This document shows, one piece after another, positions 48,748-57,754 of a stretch of 64,000 bases of DNA. Below the pieces are notes generated by a model. The model made no database searches. It saw only the letters and a program-made list of their open reading frames with translations, and had not been told where the DNA came from. The position numbers were made by a program, and so were the translations under genes. Every line of letters starts with the position of its first letter. Positions within the stretch are counted from its first letter, which is position 1. The DNA comes from an uncultured Bacteroidota bacterium. Lineage in GTDB: Bacteria; Bacteroidota; Bacteroidia; Chitinophagales; Saprospiraceae. The DNA lies in NCBI GenBank assembly GCA_902609095.1, contig CACLQQ010000005.1, forward strand, positions 1 to 64,000. The letters run 5' to 3'.

Positions 48748-49459
48748 CCTTGCTTACTAAGGTTCCGATTTGCTTTCCTAAAATAACTTTGAGAAGATTT
48801 CCCGGTTTGGTTATATCAAAGACGATAATAGGCATGTCATTTTCTCGACACATGGTAAAGGCTGTCATATCCATGACTTTGAGATCTTTACCTATTACGT
48901 TCTTGAAAGACAAATTATCAAACTTGGTTGCATTAGGCTCTTGTTCTGGATCCGCGGTATAGATACCATCAACTCTTGTGCCTTTGAGGATAGCGTCAGC
49001 ATTCATCTCGTTAGCTCTAAGGGCAGCTGCAGAGTCAGTTGTAAAATATGGACTACCGGTACCACCACTAAAAATTACAATTCTACCTTTTTCCAGATGT
49101 CTACTCGCTCTACGACGGATGTAAGGTTCCGCAATTTCTTTCATTTCGATTGCACTCACTAGTCTTGTGTACAATCCGTGATTTTCTAGCATACTCTGTA
49201 AAGCTAAACCATTGATACAGGTTGCTAACATGCCCATATAGTCACCTTGTGCACGATCGACACCGGATAAGTGAACATCCATGCCACGGTATATATTTCC
49301 ACCACCGATGACAATAGCAATCTCGATGCCGAGGGCAGAAACACTTTTTATTTCTTTAGCATAATGCTCAAGCATATCTCTAGAGATACCAAATGGCTTT
49401 TGACCTAAAAGAGATTCACCACTTAACTTAAGAAGGACTCGTTTATATTTCAAGGACAT
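48740..49459 (-). CDS. pyrH: UMP kinase
   Basis: About 239 residues from the ATG at 49459 (MSLKYKRVLLKLSGESLLG); the track start at 49507 adds a non-conserved leader. Motifs include AIVIGGGNIYRGMD, RAQGDYMGMLATCINGLALQ and ATKFDNLSFKNV of the bacterial UMP kinase family, which converts UMP to UDP with feedback by UTP and GTP. It follows tsf, as in many bacteria; frr, often next, is absent here. Confidence 0.97.
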   Translation of the reverse strand: MSLKYKRVLLKLSGESLLGQKPFGISRDMLEHYAKEIKSVSALGIEIAIVIGGGNIYRGMDVHLSGVDRAQGDYMGMLATCINGLALQSMLENHGLYTRLVSAIEMKEIAEPYIRRRASRHLEKGRIVIFSGGTGSPYFTTDSAAALRANEMNADAILKGTRVDGIYTADPEQEPNATKFDNLSFKNVIGKDLKVMDMTAFTMCRENDMPIIVFDITKPGNLLKVILGKQIGTLVSKVS

Positions 49460-49534
49460 GGTCTGAAAGTAAGCGTTATGTAAATAGTAGATAAAAAAGC
49501 GACCCAAATGAATCGCTTAAATATAGTTTAGAAT

Positions 49535-50377
49535 TTATGATAACGAGATGTGTTTGAATTCTGTTACTGTTAATTCTGGATGTTTAGATTTTAGATAAGA
49601 ACCGATCGTTTCGTTAGAGTTCTTAACGAACACCTGATTCAGTAAGGTCGTTTCTTTAAAGAACTTATTCAGTCGTCCGGTTGCAATCTTTTCTAACATT
49701 GCTTCAGGCTTACCCTCATTACGCGCTAGGTCTTTTCCAATTTCAATTTCTTTATCAACGACTTCTTGAGGCACATTAGTCTTATCTACTGCTATAGGCT
49801 TCATAGCTGCAACTTGCATTGCTACGTCTTTACCACAGTCAACTAAGTCTGGACCTTCTTGGTTAAGAGCAACAATTACTCCTGCTCGATATCCCATGTG
49901 GATATAAGGAATCACTTGTCCTTTACCGCCAGTAGTTTCTATTTTAGCATAATCTTTAACCTCTACTTTCTCTCCAATAACACCAATTTGCTCGGTGATT
50001 TTATCTTGGATAGATAGAGCACCTTCATATGGTAAAGCCAAAAGATCACTAAGAGTAGCAGGTAACTTGCTTAAGGCAATCTTAGCAATTAAGTTAGCAA
50101 ATTCAATGAAGCTTTTTCCCTTAGCAACGAAATCTGTTTCGCAGCTTAAGCGGATTACAACACCATTGTTTCTGTTAGGAGACGTAAGTGCTATGACAAC
50201 CCCTTCATTAGCTTCTCTTTCTGCTCTTTTAGCAGATAGCTTTTGACCTTTCTTCCTTAGTATTACTATTGCTCCATCTGTGTCGCCATTTGCTTCAGTT
50301 AGAGCTTTTTTACAATCCATTATTCCTGCGCCGGTCATGTCACGCAGTTGTTTAACATCTTTAGCAGATATACTCAT
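49535..50377 (-). CDS. tsf: Elongation factor Ts
   Basis: A 280-residue EF-Ts, the nucleotide exchange factor of EF-Tu. The N-terminal UBA-like domain (MSISAKDVKQLRDMTGAGIMDCKKALTEANGD) is followed by the core with RLSCETDFVAKGKSF and IGEKVEVKDYAKIE, plus the coiled C-terminal part ending at PELTVTEF. It lies 34 bases after rpsB. No S2 leader RNA was recognised. Confidence 0.97.
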   Translation of the reverse strand: MSISAKDVKQLRDMTGAGIMDCKKALTEANGDTDGAIVILRKKGQKLSAKRAEREANEGVVIALTSPNRNNGVVIRLSCETDFVAKGKSFIEFANLIAKIALSKLPATLSDLLALPYEGALSIQDKITEQIGVIGEKVEVKDYAKIETTGGKGQVIPYIHMGYRAGVIVALNQEGPDLVDCGKDVAMQVAAMKPIAVDKTNVPQEVVDKEIEIGKDLARNEGKPEAMLEKIATGRLNKFFKETTLLNQVFVKNSNETIGSYLKSKHPELTVTEFKHISLS

Positions 50378-50411
50378 TATAGATTAATTGATTTTCAAGA
50401 AAATTTTTGTG

Positions 50412-51128
50412 TTAAGCAGTTTCTAAAGCTGCTTTCGCTTGCTGACGCTCGTCTAATCCTTTCTTGATAGCACCTACTAAGTGATCAGTTATGATCTTAA
50501 TAGACTTGGAGGCATCATCGTTAGCCGGGATAGGGAAGTCAACAAGGTTTGGGTTACTATTCGTATCAACCATAGCGAATGTTCTTATACCTAACGTCTG
50601 GGCTTCTGTGATAGCCAGGTTCTCATTAGTGATATCTACAACAAACATGGCAGATGGAATACGATTAAGTTTTGCAACACCGCCTAATACTTTTTCAAGC
50701 TTATTGCGCTCTCTTGTTAGAGTCAAACGCTCTTTTTTAGTAATAGAGGTAAGGCTTCCATCACTAAGCATGCGATCGATGTTTTCCATTTTTTTAACTG
50801 ATCTTCTGATTGTAGAAAAGTTAGTCATCATCCCTCCTAACCATCTATCAGTTACGTATGGCATGTTAACACTCTTGGCCGCTTCTGTAATGATATCTCT
50901 TGCCTGCTTTTTAGTAGCAACGAATAAGATCTTACGTCCTGACTTGGCAATTGATTTCATAGCCATGGCTGCCGTATCTAAACACTCTATGGTTCTGTTT
51001 AAATCTATTAGGTGTACTCCCTTGCGCTCAGTGAAAATATACTGACGCATTTTAGGATTCCATTTTTTACGCATGTGACCGAAGTGTACACCTGCGGTTA
51101 ATAGGTCTTTATATTGTACTTTTTCCAT
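50412..51128 (-). CDS. rpsB: 30S ribosomal protein S2
   Basis: A 238-residue S2. It opens with LLTAGVHFGHMRKKWNPKM and has FVATKKQARDIITEAAK, YVTDRWLGGMMTNFSTIRRS and FAMVDTNSNPNLVDFPIPANDDASKSI, all standard. Part of the run rplM-rpsI-rpsB-tsf-pyrH, with 11 bases to rpsI. Confidence 0.98.
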   Translation of the reverse strand: MEKVQYKDLLTAGVHFGHMRKKWNPKMRQYIFTERKGVHLIDLNRTIECLDTAAMAMKSIAKSGRKILFVATKKQARDIITEAAKSVNMPYVTDRWLGGMMTNFSTIRRSVKKMENIDRMLSDGSLTSITKKERLTLTRERNKLEKVLGGVAKLNRIPSAMFVVDITNENLAITEAQTLGIRTFAMVDTNSNPNLVDFPIPANDDASKSIKIITDHLVGAIKKGLDERQQAKAALETA

Positions 51129-51139
51129 AATCTTCGATA

Positions 51140-51526
51140 TTAACGTTTAGAGAACTGGAAGCTTTTTCTTGCCTTTGGCTTACCGTATTTCTTTCTTTCA
51201 ACAATTCTTGCATCTCTCATCAAGTACTTATGCTCTTTTAGAGATGTTCTGATTTCTTCATTAAACTCAACTAAAGCTCTTGATATGGCTAATCTGATAG
51301 CTTCAGCTTGTCCTTTGTAACCACCTCCTCTGACATTTACGTTGATGTCGTACGAGTTAGTTGCTCCAGCAATCTTCAGAGGATTCTCTATGTTGTATTG
51401 CATATATGGCATTGGGAAATACTCTTTATAGTCTCTTCCGTTAATGGTAATTTTTCCGGTGCCACTTGAAAAATAAGCTCTGGCTACAGAAGCTTTTCTT
51501 CTTCCGATTTTATTTATAGTATCCAT
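51140..51526 (-). CDS. rpsI: 30S ribosomal protein S9
   Basis: A 128-residue S9, with IGRRKASVARAYFSSGTGKITING at the start and the basic tail DARIVERKKYGKPKARKSFQFSKR, which reaches the P site. It follows rplM by four bases, the usual L13-S9 pair. Confidence 0.98.
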   Translation of the reverse strand: MDTINKIGRRKASVARAYFSSGTGKITINGRDYKEYFPMPYMQYNIENPLKIAGATNSYDINVNVRGGGYKGQAEAIRLAISRALVEFNEEIRTSLKEHKYLMRDARIVERKKYGKPKARKSFQFSKR

Positions 51527-51530
51527 ATAA

Positions 51531-51977
51531 TTATATGCTTAATATTTTAGGCTGTTGGGCAGCATGAGGATGCTCTGCACCAGCGTAAACAAATAGTTTT
51601 TTATAAACTGCTCGTCCAAGTTTGTTTTTTGGTAACATACCTTTTACAGATTTTTCTACGATGGCTTCAGGCTTCTTAATGAGCATTTCTTCAGCGGTTC
51701 TTCTTTTCAAACCACCTGGGTAACCAGAATATCTTAAGTATTCTTTTGCTCTCCACTTGTTACCGCTAAACTGAACCTTATCAGCATTGATTACAATTAC
51801 ATAATCACCTCCATCTATATGTGGTGTGTAGTTGGGCTTGTGCTTGCCCCGTAATACAGTTGCTATCGTCGTACATAAACGACCAACTGTTTTACCCTCC
51901 GCATCTACGATGTGCCAGTCTCTCTGGACATCCTCTTTCCGCAGGGATTTTGTTTTATAACTAAGTGTATTGCTCAC
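51531..51977 (-). CDS. rplM: 50S ribosomal protein L13
   Basis: A 148-residue L13. Conserved segments are [58 protein letters not shown] and [17 protein letters not shown]. It is the first gene of the ribosomal run and has a clear promoter 30-60 bases upstream. An L13 leader RNA was looked for and not seen, since the leader is short. Confidence 0.98.
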   Translation of the reverse strand: MSNTLSYKTKSLRKEDVQRDWHIVDAEGKTVGRLCTTIATVLRGKHKPNYTPHIDGGDYVIVINADKVQFSGNKWRAKEYLRYSGYPGGLKRRTAEEMLIKKPEAIVEKSVKGMLPKNKLGRAVYKKLFVYAGAEHPHAAQQPKILSI

Positions 51978-52008
51978 AATAAATTGTTATATGTTTCTAA
52001 TAGAGGTG

Positions 52009-52040
52009 CAAAAGTACGGCCTCATAATAGTTATAACAAG
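52009..52040 (-). promoter_or_regulatory. Bacteroidetes-type promoter of the rplM operon
   Basis: On the minus strand TACTTTTG (52016 to 52009) matches the -7 element TAnnTTTG exactly, and CTTG ends 20 bases upstream, in the position of the -33 TTTG. Transcription would start near 52004, giving a leader of about 27 bases before the rplM ATG. Confidence 0.75.
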
Positions 52041-52135
52041 CTTTTGACCTTATTTTTCCTGTACACTCTTTTATAACTCGTTGATAATCAGTAAAAAAAT
52101 CGCACAATAAAATTATTTATATAATCGTGGATACT

Positions 52136-54240
52136 CTATTTTTGTGCTAACTCATAAATTTTGACAGTAGATGTTAGCAAACAAGCGGTGTAAATCTCAT
52201 TCCCATTAACAAATGACATGTTTTGATGCACATAGACCAATAAACTTTGGTTCAACAGATCCTCAGGCCAGATCAGTAGGTTGAGTTTTCCATTGTATAA
52301 ATGTCTCGTTTCAAGGAGACTCTTTTCGCTGCTCTCATAGACGAGTATGATGCAATCAGTACGTTGCTCAGGATATCTGTATAATTTGTTTATCATACTG
52401 TTATCATAGCATGATCCAATTGTTGGTATAGCAGCGAGTTCCCCATTAATAGAGAACTACTTATCTGTAAAACAATCATTTAGCGAATATCCTGATAATT
52501 TATACATAACTAAAAAAAGCTTGTGGCTATATCAGGATCTATGATGATATATCTGATTGATCCATATCCATAATCTTTATTTGATCCATTGAGCATTTCA
52601 TAAGCTTCTACTGATGAAGTGAGATTAAACCAGTCCGTCGTTTTAGTTGATGGCCATCTGCTCCACACAGGCTTTCTCGTCGCTCGTTGTATGACCGAGT
52701 TCCCTAAATCCCATGAAGACATAATACCGTAGTCTTTTTCAGTTGGAGTCAAGTATTCATTTGTTAATATAGAATCGACATGAAGACTACTTTCTGGACT
52801 ATTGATTCTGAGCCAATCCATTGCATCTTGATGTGCAGGTGTATAATAGTTAGCTTCTTGGATTTCATCTTTAGAATACTGATAAGGATAGGAAAGTGGA
52901 AATAGGAGTCCCGGGGATGGAAGAATTTAGAAAAACAACTGGTAGTAAAATAAGCCATTTTGTTTTTTGATCAGGATCATACTTGCTGATTAGATCAGAA
53001 AGAGCGACATCAGATAAGAGCGCCATAAAAGGATTTACTATATACCCCAAATCAAATGTCTGATACCAAAAAAGGTAAAAAATAGGCTAAAGGAGATAAT
53101 CGGCATTAGACTATTGCGGCTATGGTTGAAGGTCGCCCATACTATATAAGAGAAACCTCCGAAGTAAAAGAGAACTCCAATAAGTCCAGAATATGATAGA
53201 AAAGAAAGCTTAGTAACAAGATCGTTCTCGGCAATTCATGAAAAGGCATCAATGAGATAGGATATAAATGTTAAACCATATGAGCTCTGAGTTGCTAACA
53301 AAATGCCTATCCCGCCGGCGACAAAAATAGAAAGTATTTTTATCCCAACAAATCGAATTTTCTGTTTGATCCTTCCAATCATGATCACTAATGGAGATAG
53401 GATCATAAGGGCCAAGAATATATAGATAAGCTCATTATTAAATGAGCGAGTTGCAAATACCAGTAAATCAGGATTAAGAAGTAAGATAGACGTGAACCCC
53501 ATGAGTGCCACACCAAAGAATATGAAAAGTCGCTTGGCAATAACATTGGTTTCATCAGTTGAGTAATCTACTAAAATAGAATAGGCGACTAAAGCTCCAA
53601 AAATCGAGATAATGTATAATGCTGCCCCTCCCTAAAGGGTAAAAGATAGACTTAAGAATATCCCCCCAAGGCACAAGACAAATACTTGTTACCTGGTTTA
53701 TTCAAGTTTAGCAGTTTTGTTAGGAGATAAACTATGACTAAAGAGAAGAAGACTTCATAGATGTGGTGATCCAAAAAACCAAGCAATCCTCGAGGGTAAA
53801 ACTTACCTGGTGTGAATAATAGAAGCATTCCGGATATAATGCCAGTTTCAATATTGCTTACGTCGCGGCCTAAGAGAAAGAATAGTAAAAAAGCTAAAAT
53901 CGACACTACTGGTGATGACCACGAGATGGCACTGGTTATCTCACTGCTCGTAGCTGAATCACCAAATAGCAAACGACACACATCTGAAAGGATAACGACG
54001 TGTAGGCCAACTGCATCAGAATAGCCTCCTTGAGAATAATTAGCGCTGTGATCAATTTTCTGTAAGCGGGGAAAAATATTATAGGTGGTCTCTACATGGC
54101 GCAAATAGTAATAGGAATCTATCCCTAACAGATTTGTTTCTACTGGATCACTATGTATTACGTGATAGGCCTCATAAGTCCTGAATTAAAAGGCAAGGCC
54201 GATGATTAGGATAATGGCACCCATTATTAATAGCCTTGTT
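52136..54240 (-). pseudogene. Decayed STT3/AglB-type oligosaccharyltransferase
   Basis: The pieces follow one another on the minus strand in family order. First is a membrane span and GIDSYYYLRHVE (the first catalytic loop). Next are ISWSSPVVSILAFLLFFLLG and YPRGLLGFLDHHIYEVFF, the LGF-DHH motif of STT3/AglB. A frame change leads to a membrane block (GGAALYIISIFGALVAYSI), then DWLRINSPESS, YGIMSSWDLGNSVIQ (where the catalytic WWDYG motif has become SWDLG), IRYIIIDPDIA, and a C-terminal piece ending VKIYELAQK. In-frame stops (a TAA near 54187, a TAG near 53632, TGA at 53236) and frameshifts near 53650, 53050 and 52920 break it. The length matches AglB (about 700-850 codons). Intact, it would transfer a lipid-linked glycan to Asn. 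STT3-type enzymes are rare in Bacteroidetes. Confidence 0.78.
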
Positions 54241-54469
54241 ATGATACTTTATTCAAAAACCAAGCTGTCAAAGGAAGCAAAATGATAGTCAAAGAATTAA
54301 GAATGGCTCGAAATCGATGCAAACGTTCTCCCAAGCATGAACCTAAAATGCATTACTTAATCGAGTAGAATCCCATTCACACAAGTATAATAGACAGTAG
54401 TCATCAGAAAAAAACAAAATAGTCCTGTAGAAAGCCACTAGTGAAGAGGTTGAGACAACAAATCTTGTC

Positions 54470-55019
54470 TTATTTGTTGTTATCAGAAACACAGTTGAAA
54501 GAAATGAAAAGCAACACCGCGATGAAGGAAGCTACGAAATTTAAGATGATATCATTGAAATCTAAGTATACACTGTTGCCAATGGTATATTGCAACAGTA
54601 TGTCTATGAAGCCCAAGAAAAAAGAAAGAATGACTGAGGCAAAGGCATTTCTAATAAACCCATAGCTTAAAAATCCCATAATGCCATATTAAAAAAATGC
54701 ATCGCCTCAGTTTTATAAGACATTACCGTGAAGTAGCATCGGTGAGTAGAGAGATAATGCAAATCCAAAAAGCAATGAGCTTTCTGAGATGAGAATTAGA
54801 AAGTAGTCGTGAATAGAGTCCTAAACCGATAAAGCCTAAGGTTCCTACGACTGATAAACCAATTATAAAATATAGTTTCTGATGCCCGGACTTCTCAGCT
54901 AACCATTTAAGCGGAAGTTATGCTTGGTAATGAGTAAGTAGGGAGAACAGAAAAAATGAAATTAGTAAAATCTTAAATTTATTCTTTGATAAACCGAATA
55001 CAGCGATACTATTGGACAT
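54470..55019 (-). pseudogene. Decayed VanZ-like membrane protein
   Basis: From the ATG at 55019 the frame reads SKNKFKILLISFFLFSLLTH, a stop, LPLKWLAEKSGHQKLYFIIG, two more spans and another stop near 54720. A frame change then gives ALWDFLSYGFIRNAFASVIL and LDFNDIILNFVASFIAVLLF, like the last spans of VanZ-like proteins (D-ND--LN). VanZ-like genes often lie in envelope-glycan loci, which fits the STT3 relic next to it on the same strand. Two TAA codons and one frameshift make it inactive. Confidence 0.6.
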
Positions 55020-55137
55020 AAACTATCTTCAAAATCATGAAAACATGCTAATTCACCGAATTAGCATTATAGATTCTATTAATTCAAGTATGGAGCAAAT
55101 ACATATGATAGTTGTATATTTCTTGAAAAGCTTCGAT

Positions 55138-55800
55138 ATGAACCGATTGTTTGTTTTAATCATGCTCTTAAGTCCAATTCTTTTATTCTGTCAGAACCCA
55201 GAGCGATTTCAAAAAGAGTATGATGTTTTTTTGGAAAAGGATACCAAGATGCTTTCTGAGGAAGGAAGCCTCTCTACTGATTGTTTATTTGTAGGTTCAT
55301 CGAGTATTAGGTTTTGGACTAGTTTACCAGATGACTATACTGATGTTAAGCTTTTAAATCGTGGTTTTGGAGGATCACAAATGAGTGATTTGTTGGCTAT
55401 GCGTGAAACTCTTATTTCAAAGTACAAACCCAAAAAGATTTTTATCTACGAAGGGGATAATGACATAGCTGATGGTGAGCATATTGCTGAAATCCTCTAC
55501 GAAACAGAACAGCTATTAGCCTATATATTTGATAAGCTTCCTGAAGCAGATGTATATCTACTTGCAGCAAAACCCAGTATCCAAAGGTGGGGTTTTTTGG
55601 TAGAGTACCAAGAACTTAACCGAGAGTTTCTAAAGTTATCATTAATGAATGATCAAGTACATTTCATCGACATTTGGACTCCAATGATTGATGATGATGG
55701 AGAGGTACTCCAGGATATCTTCATAAGAGATAACCTACATATGAATAATAAGGGATATGATATCTGGCGAAAGATTCTCGCTCCATATGTCTATGAATAA
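55138..55800 (+). CDS. Exported GDSL/SGNH-type esterase
   Basis: About 220 residues from the ATG at 55138 (MNRLFVLIMLLSPILLFC), a signal peptide; the longer track ORF adds an unlikely leader and overlaps the VanZ-like relic. The SGNH blocks are present: VGSSSIRFW (the Ser, in a GSS version of GDS), NRGFGGSQMSD (Gly), YEGDNDIADG (Asn), and DNLHMNNKGYDIW (Asp and His). It likely cleaves acyl or glycan-ester groups in the periplasm. Convergent with the nucleoside hydrolase gene; three bases separate the stops. Confidence 0.88.
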   Translation: MNRLFVLIMLLSPILLFCQNPERFQKEYDVFLEKDTKMLSEEGSLSTDCLFVGSSSIRFWTSLPDDYTDVKLLNRGFGGSQMSDLLAMRETLISKYKPKKIFIYEGDNDIADGEHIAEILYETEQLLAYIFDKLPEADVYLLAAKPSIQRWGFLVEYQELNREFLKLSLMNDQVHFIDIWTPMIDDDGEVLQDIFIRDNLHMNNKGYDIWRKILAPYVYE

Positions 55801-55803
55801 TAG

Positions 55804-56823
55804 CTACTCTTCTAATAGATATAAGACATACTCATAAAACGAGTCGACATCAACTTGTTTTACAACATTAACCCACTGATTATTACCAGGACTTCTGAAT
55901 GTTTGTCCCTCATTAGGAAGCTCAATTGAAGAATCGAGTTCGATTCGTTCAGCTTCGAAAAGCCCTGGTTGGTTTACATAAGAGGTTGCCAACACATCCC
56001 ACATAAAATATGTATATTCATAACTGGAAATAGTATTGATCGTAGTCGCCCATAGCTGTGCGGCTATGTCAGACAGAGGAAACTCAGATTGTTGTGCTAA
56101 TCGTTGGAGGAATGTTAAGTTAACAGGGACACTATTAGTAACATCTAAAGATATCAACCTTAGGTTTAATTGTTGTTTCAATAGGCTATTAGTAGCGATT
56201 GGGTCCCAGTAAGCATTCCATTCCGCGGTTTTATTATGTTTGTGTGTTGCAACATTGCCTCCTACATCTACAGCTCCACCCATCCATACGACTTCATTAA
56301 TCTTTACCTTTAATTCTGGGTGTTTTTCCAGCATCGAGACAAAGTTTGAACAAGGGCCAGTAATCAGAATTGTAACTGGTTCTACACTACTTCGGATTTG
56401 TTCGGCCATAAACTCATCTGCACTGAGTTTACTTAGTTGAGCATAGTTTTCTGTGGTATTCAACATCCTTGGTAGGGCATTTGCTACCATTGGCTGTGCT
56501 CGCCATTCGTTAGGGAAAGGGTTTACTGCACGATTATTTCCTTTGGCAACCTGGCAAATATCATGTCCTGTGAGCTTCAATATTTTTAAAGAACTGATAG
56601 TGGCATCCTCGAGGAAGCAATCTGCCGGTGTAACACAGACTCCTATTAGTTCAATACCGTCCATCTGCGTTAAGAGCATTAGTGATAGTAGGTCATCTAT
56701 GCCGCCATCATGATCAAAAATCACTTTTTTGGTAGGTTGAGCAAATTCTGATGGACCAAATGAAAAGTTACTAATAACGAAAATTAGAAGAATTAGCCTA
56801 CTAAAAATTTTTCTTTGCCTCAT
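55804..56823 (-). CDS. Exported nucleoside hydrolase-like protein
   Basis: A 339-residue protein with a signal peptide (RLILLIFVISNFSFG). The metal-binding motif VIFDHDGGIDDLLSLML is a variant of the DTDPG-DD motif of inosine-uridine nucleoside hydrolases (family IUNH); VTILITGPCSNFVSMLEKHPEL and WMGGAVDVGGNVATHKHNKTAEWNAYWDP are further family segments. Export suggests scavenging of extracellular nucleosides. The replaced threonine and proline in the first motif could alter activity. It is intact. Confidence 0.88.
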   Translation of the reverse strand: MRQRKIFSRLILLIFVISNFSFGPSEFAQPTKKVIFDHDGGIDDLLSLMLLTQMDGIELIGVCVTPADCFLEDATISSLKILKLTGHDICQVAKGNNRAVNPFPNEWRAQPMVANALPRMLNTTENYAQLSKLSADEFMAEQIRSSVEPVTILITGPCSNFVSMLEKHPELKVKINEVVWMGGAVDVGGNVATHKHNKTAEWNAYWDPIATNSLLKQQLNLRLISLDVTNSVPVNLTFLQRLAQQSEFPLSDIAAQLWATTINTISSYEYTYFMWDVLATSYVNQPGLFEAERIELDSSIELPNEGQTFRSPGNNQWVNVVKQVDVDSFYEYVLYLLEE

Positions 56824-56931
56824 AATTTTGATTTGCTCAAAAATGCCCAGCTAAGATAGACACTTTATTAAGCCTATAAGAGAATGGAAGTCTTCCAAAC
56901 TAATTATTAGAATCTTTGTCCAAGTCTTGCC

Positions 56932-57660
56932 CTAAAAAAATCTGTGGATATGTACAACCTTTTCATTAGTTATAATCGGAGTAGTCTGATATTGATATTT
57001 AACAAAGTGAAATTTTCTTTGAACCGATACGGAATCAGTATAAAATTGAACTATCAATTTATTTTCTATCGAATTGGTCCCGTAATTGACCCAAAATACA
57101 TCATCTGTTATAGGGCTAATTATTGTTGTTAAGTTATTGTTGTTATAGTTCACACCTTCAATAGAGATAATGTAATGATTTAGATCAGAGTCCCATTCTA
57201 CGTCACCAATGTTCTCCGTATTTGATAGGATGGTACCATCCATAGCAATTGTGCCAAAAGCAATTTCTGATGATGCACGAGTTTGGATATTGTAGTTTTC
57301 ATGAGTAGGGTTTTAGAACGCTAGTTTATCAAACATAGTCGTCGTACCATAGAAAGAGGCCAATCCTCCATTTTTATTAAAGATGACATTGCCTCTAAGA
57401 GGCTGAATATTTAAGAAGCCGCAGTAACCACTAGGATTAGCGTAGGTTGAATATGTTGGAATATTTGAATCGTCCAAGTATTACGGCTGAAGGTAAATAG
57501 TATTATTACTGAGTTGATTTAACTTAAGCATTTCATTTCCTCCAGAATTACCTACACTTTGTCCATAATTGATTTCGTATCCTGTGCTCTGACAACAGAC
57601 GTCGGATAATAAGCAGATAATAAATGAAAGAATGATAAGATATTATAGTAGGCTTTTACA
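56932..57660 (-). pseudogene. Decayed secreted protein of unknown function
   Basis: Read from 57660, the minus strand gives CKSLL, stop, YLIILSFIICLLSDVCCQ (a signal peptide), YEINYGQSVGNSGGNEML, stop, YLDDSNIPTYSTYANPSGYC and GNVIFNKNGGLASFYGTTTMF. After a third TAA, in the same frame, comes the ORF 57243-56932 (GDVEWDSDLNHYIISIEGV). A TGT stands where the start codon should be. So three in-frame TAA codons and a lost start, with no frameshift seen. The product would be about 240 residues, all-beta; I recognise no family. Confidence 0.55.
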
Positions 57661-57754
57661 TGGTAAGAGTAATATAAACTCAAATTAAATGCCTTCAAAC
57701 TTTTCTATGCATATATGTCGTGAATGGTCAACACTGTGTCACGAATTGATTTAA

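Noticed and set aside
50491-51045. 184-residue plus-strand ORF
   Set aside because: Antisense to rpsB, which has strong family motifs; no protein features of its own.
51978-52135. Ribosomal leader RNA upstream of rplM
   Set aside because: The promoter lies so close that the leader is only about 27 bases, too short for a known leader motif.
1-57660. Reassignment of TAA to an amino acid (genetic-code change)
   Set aside because: Intact genes in the window end with TAA at the expected family length and have no internal TAA; the interrupted genes also carry frameshifts, TGA or TAG and lost active-site residues.
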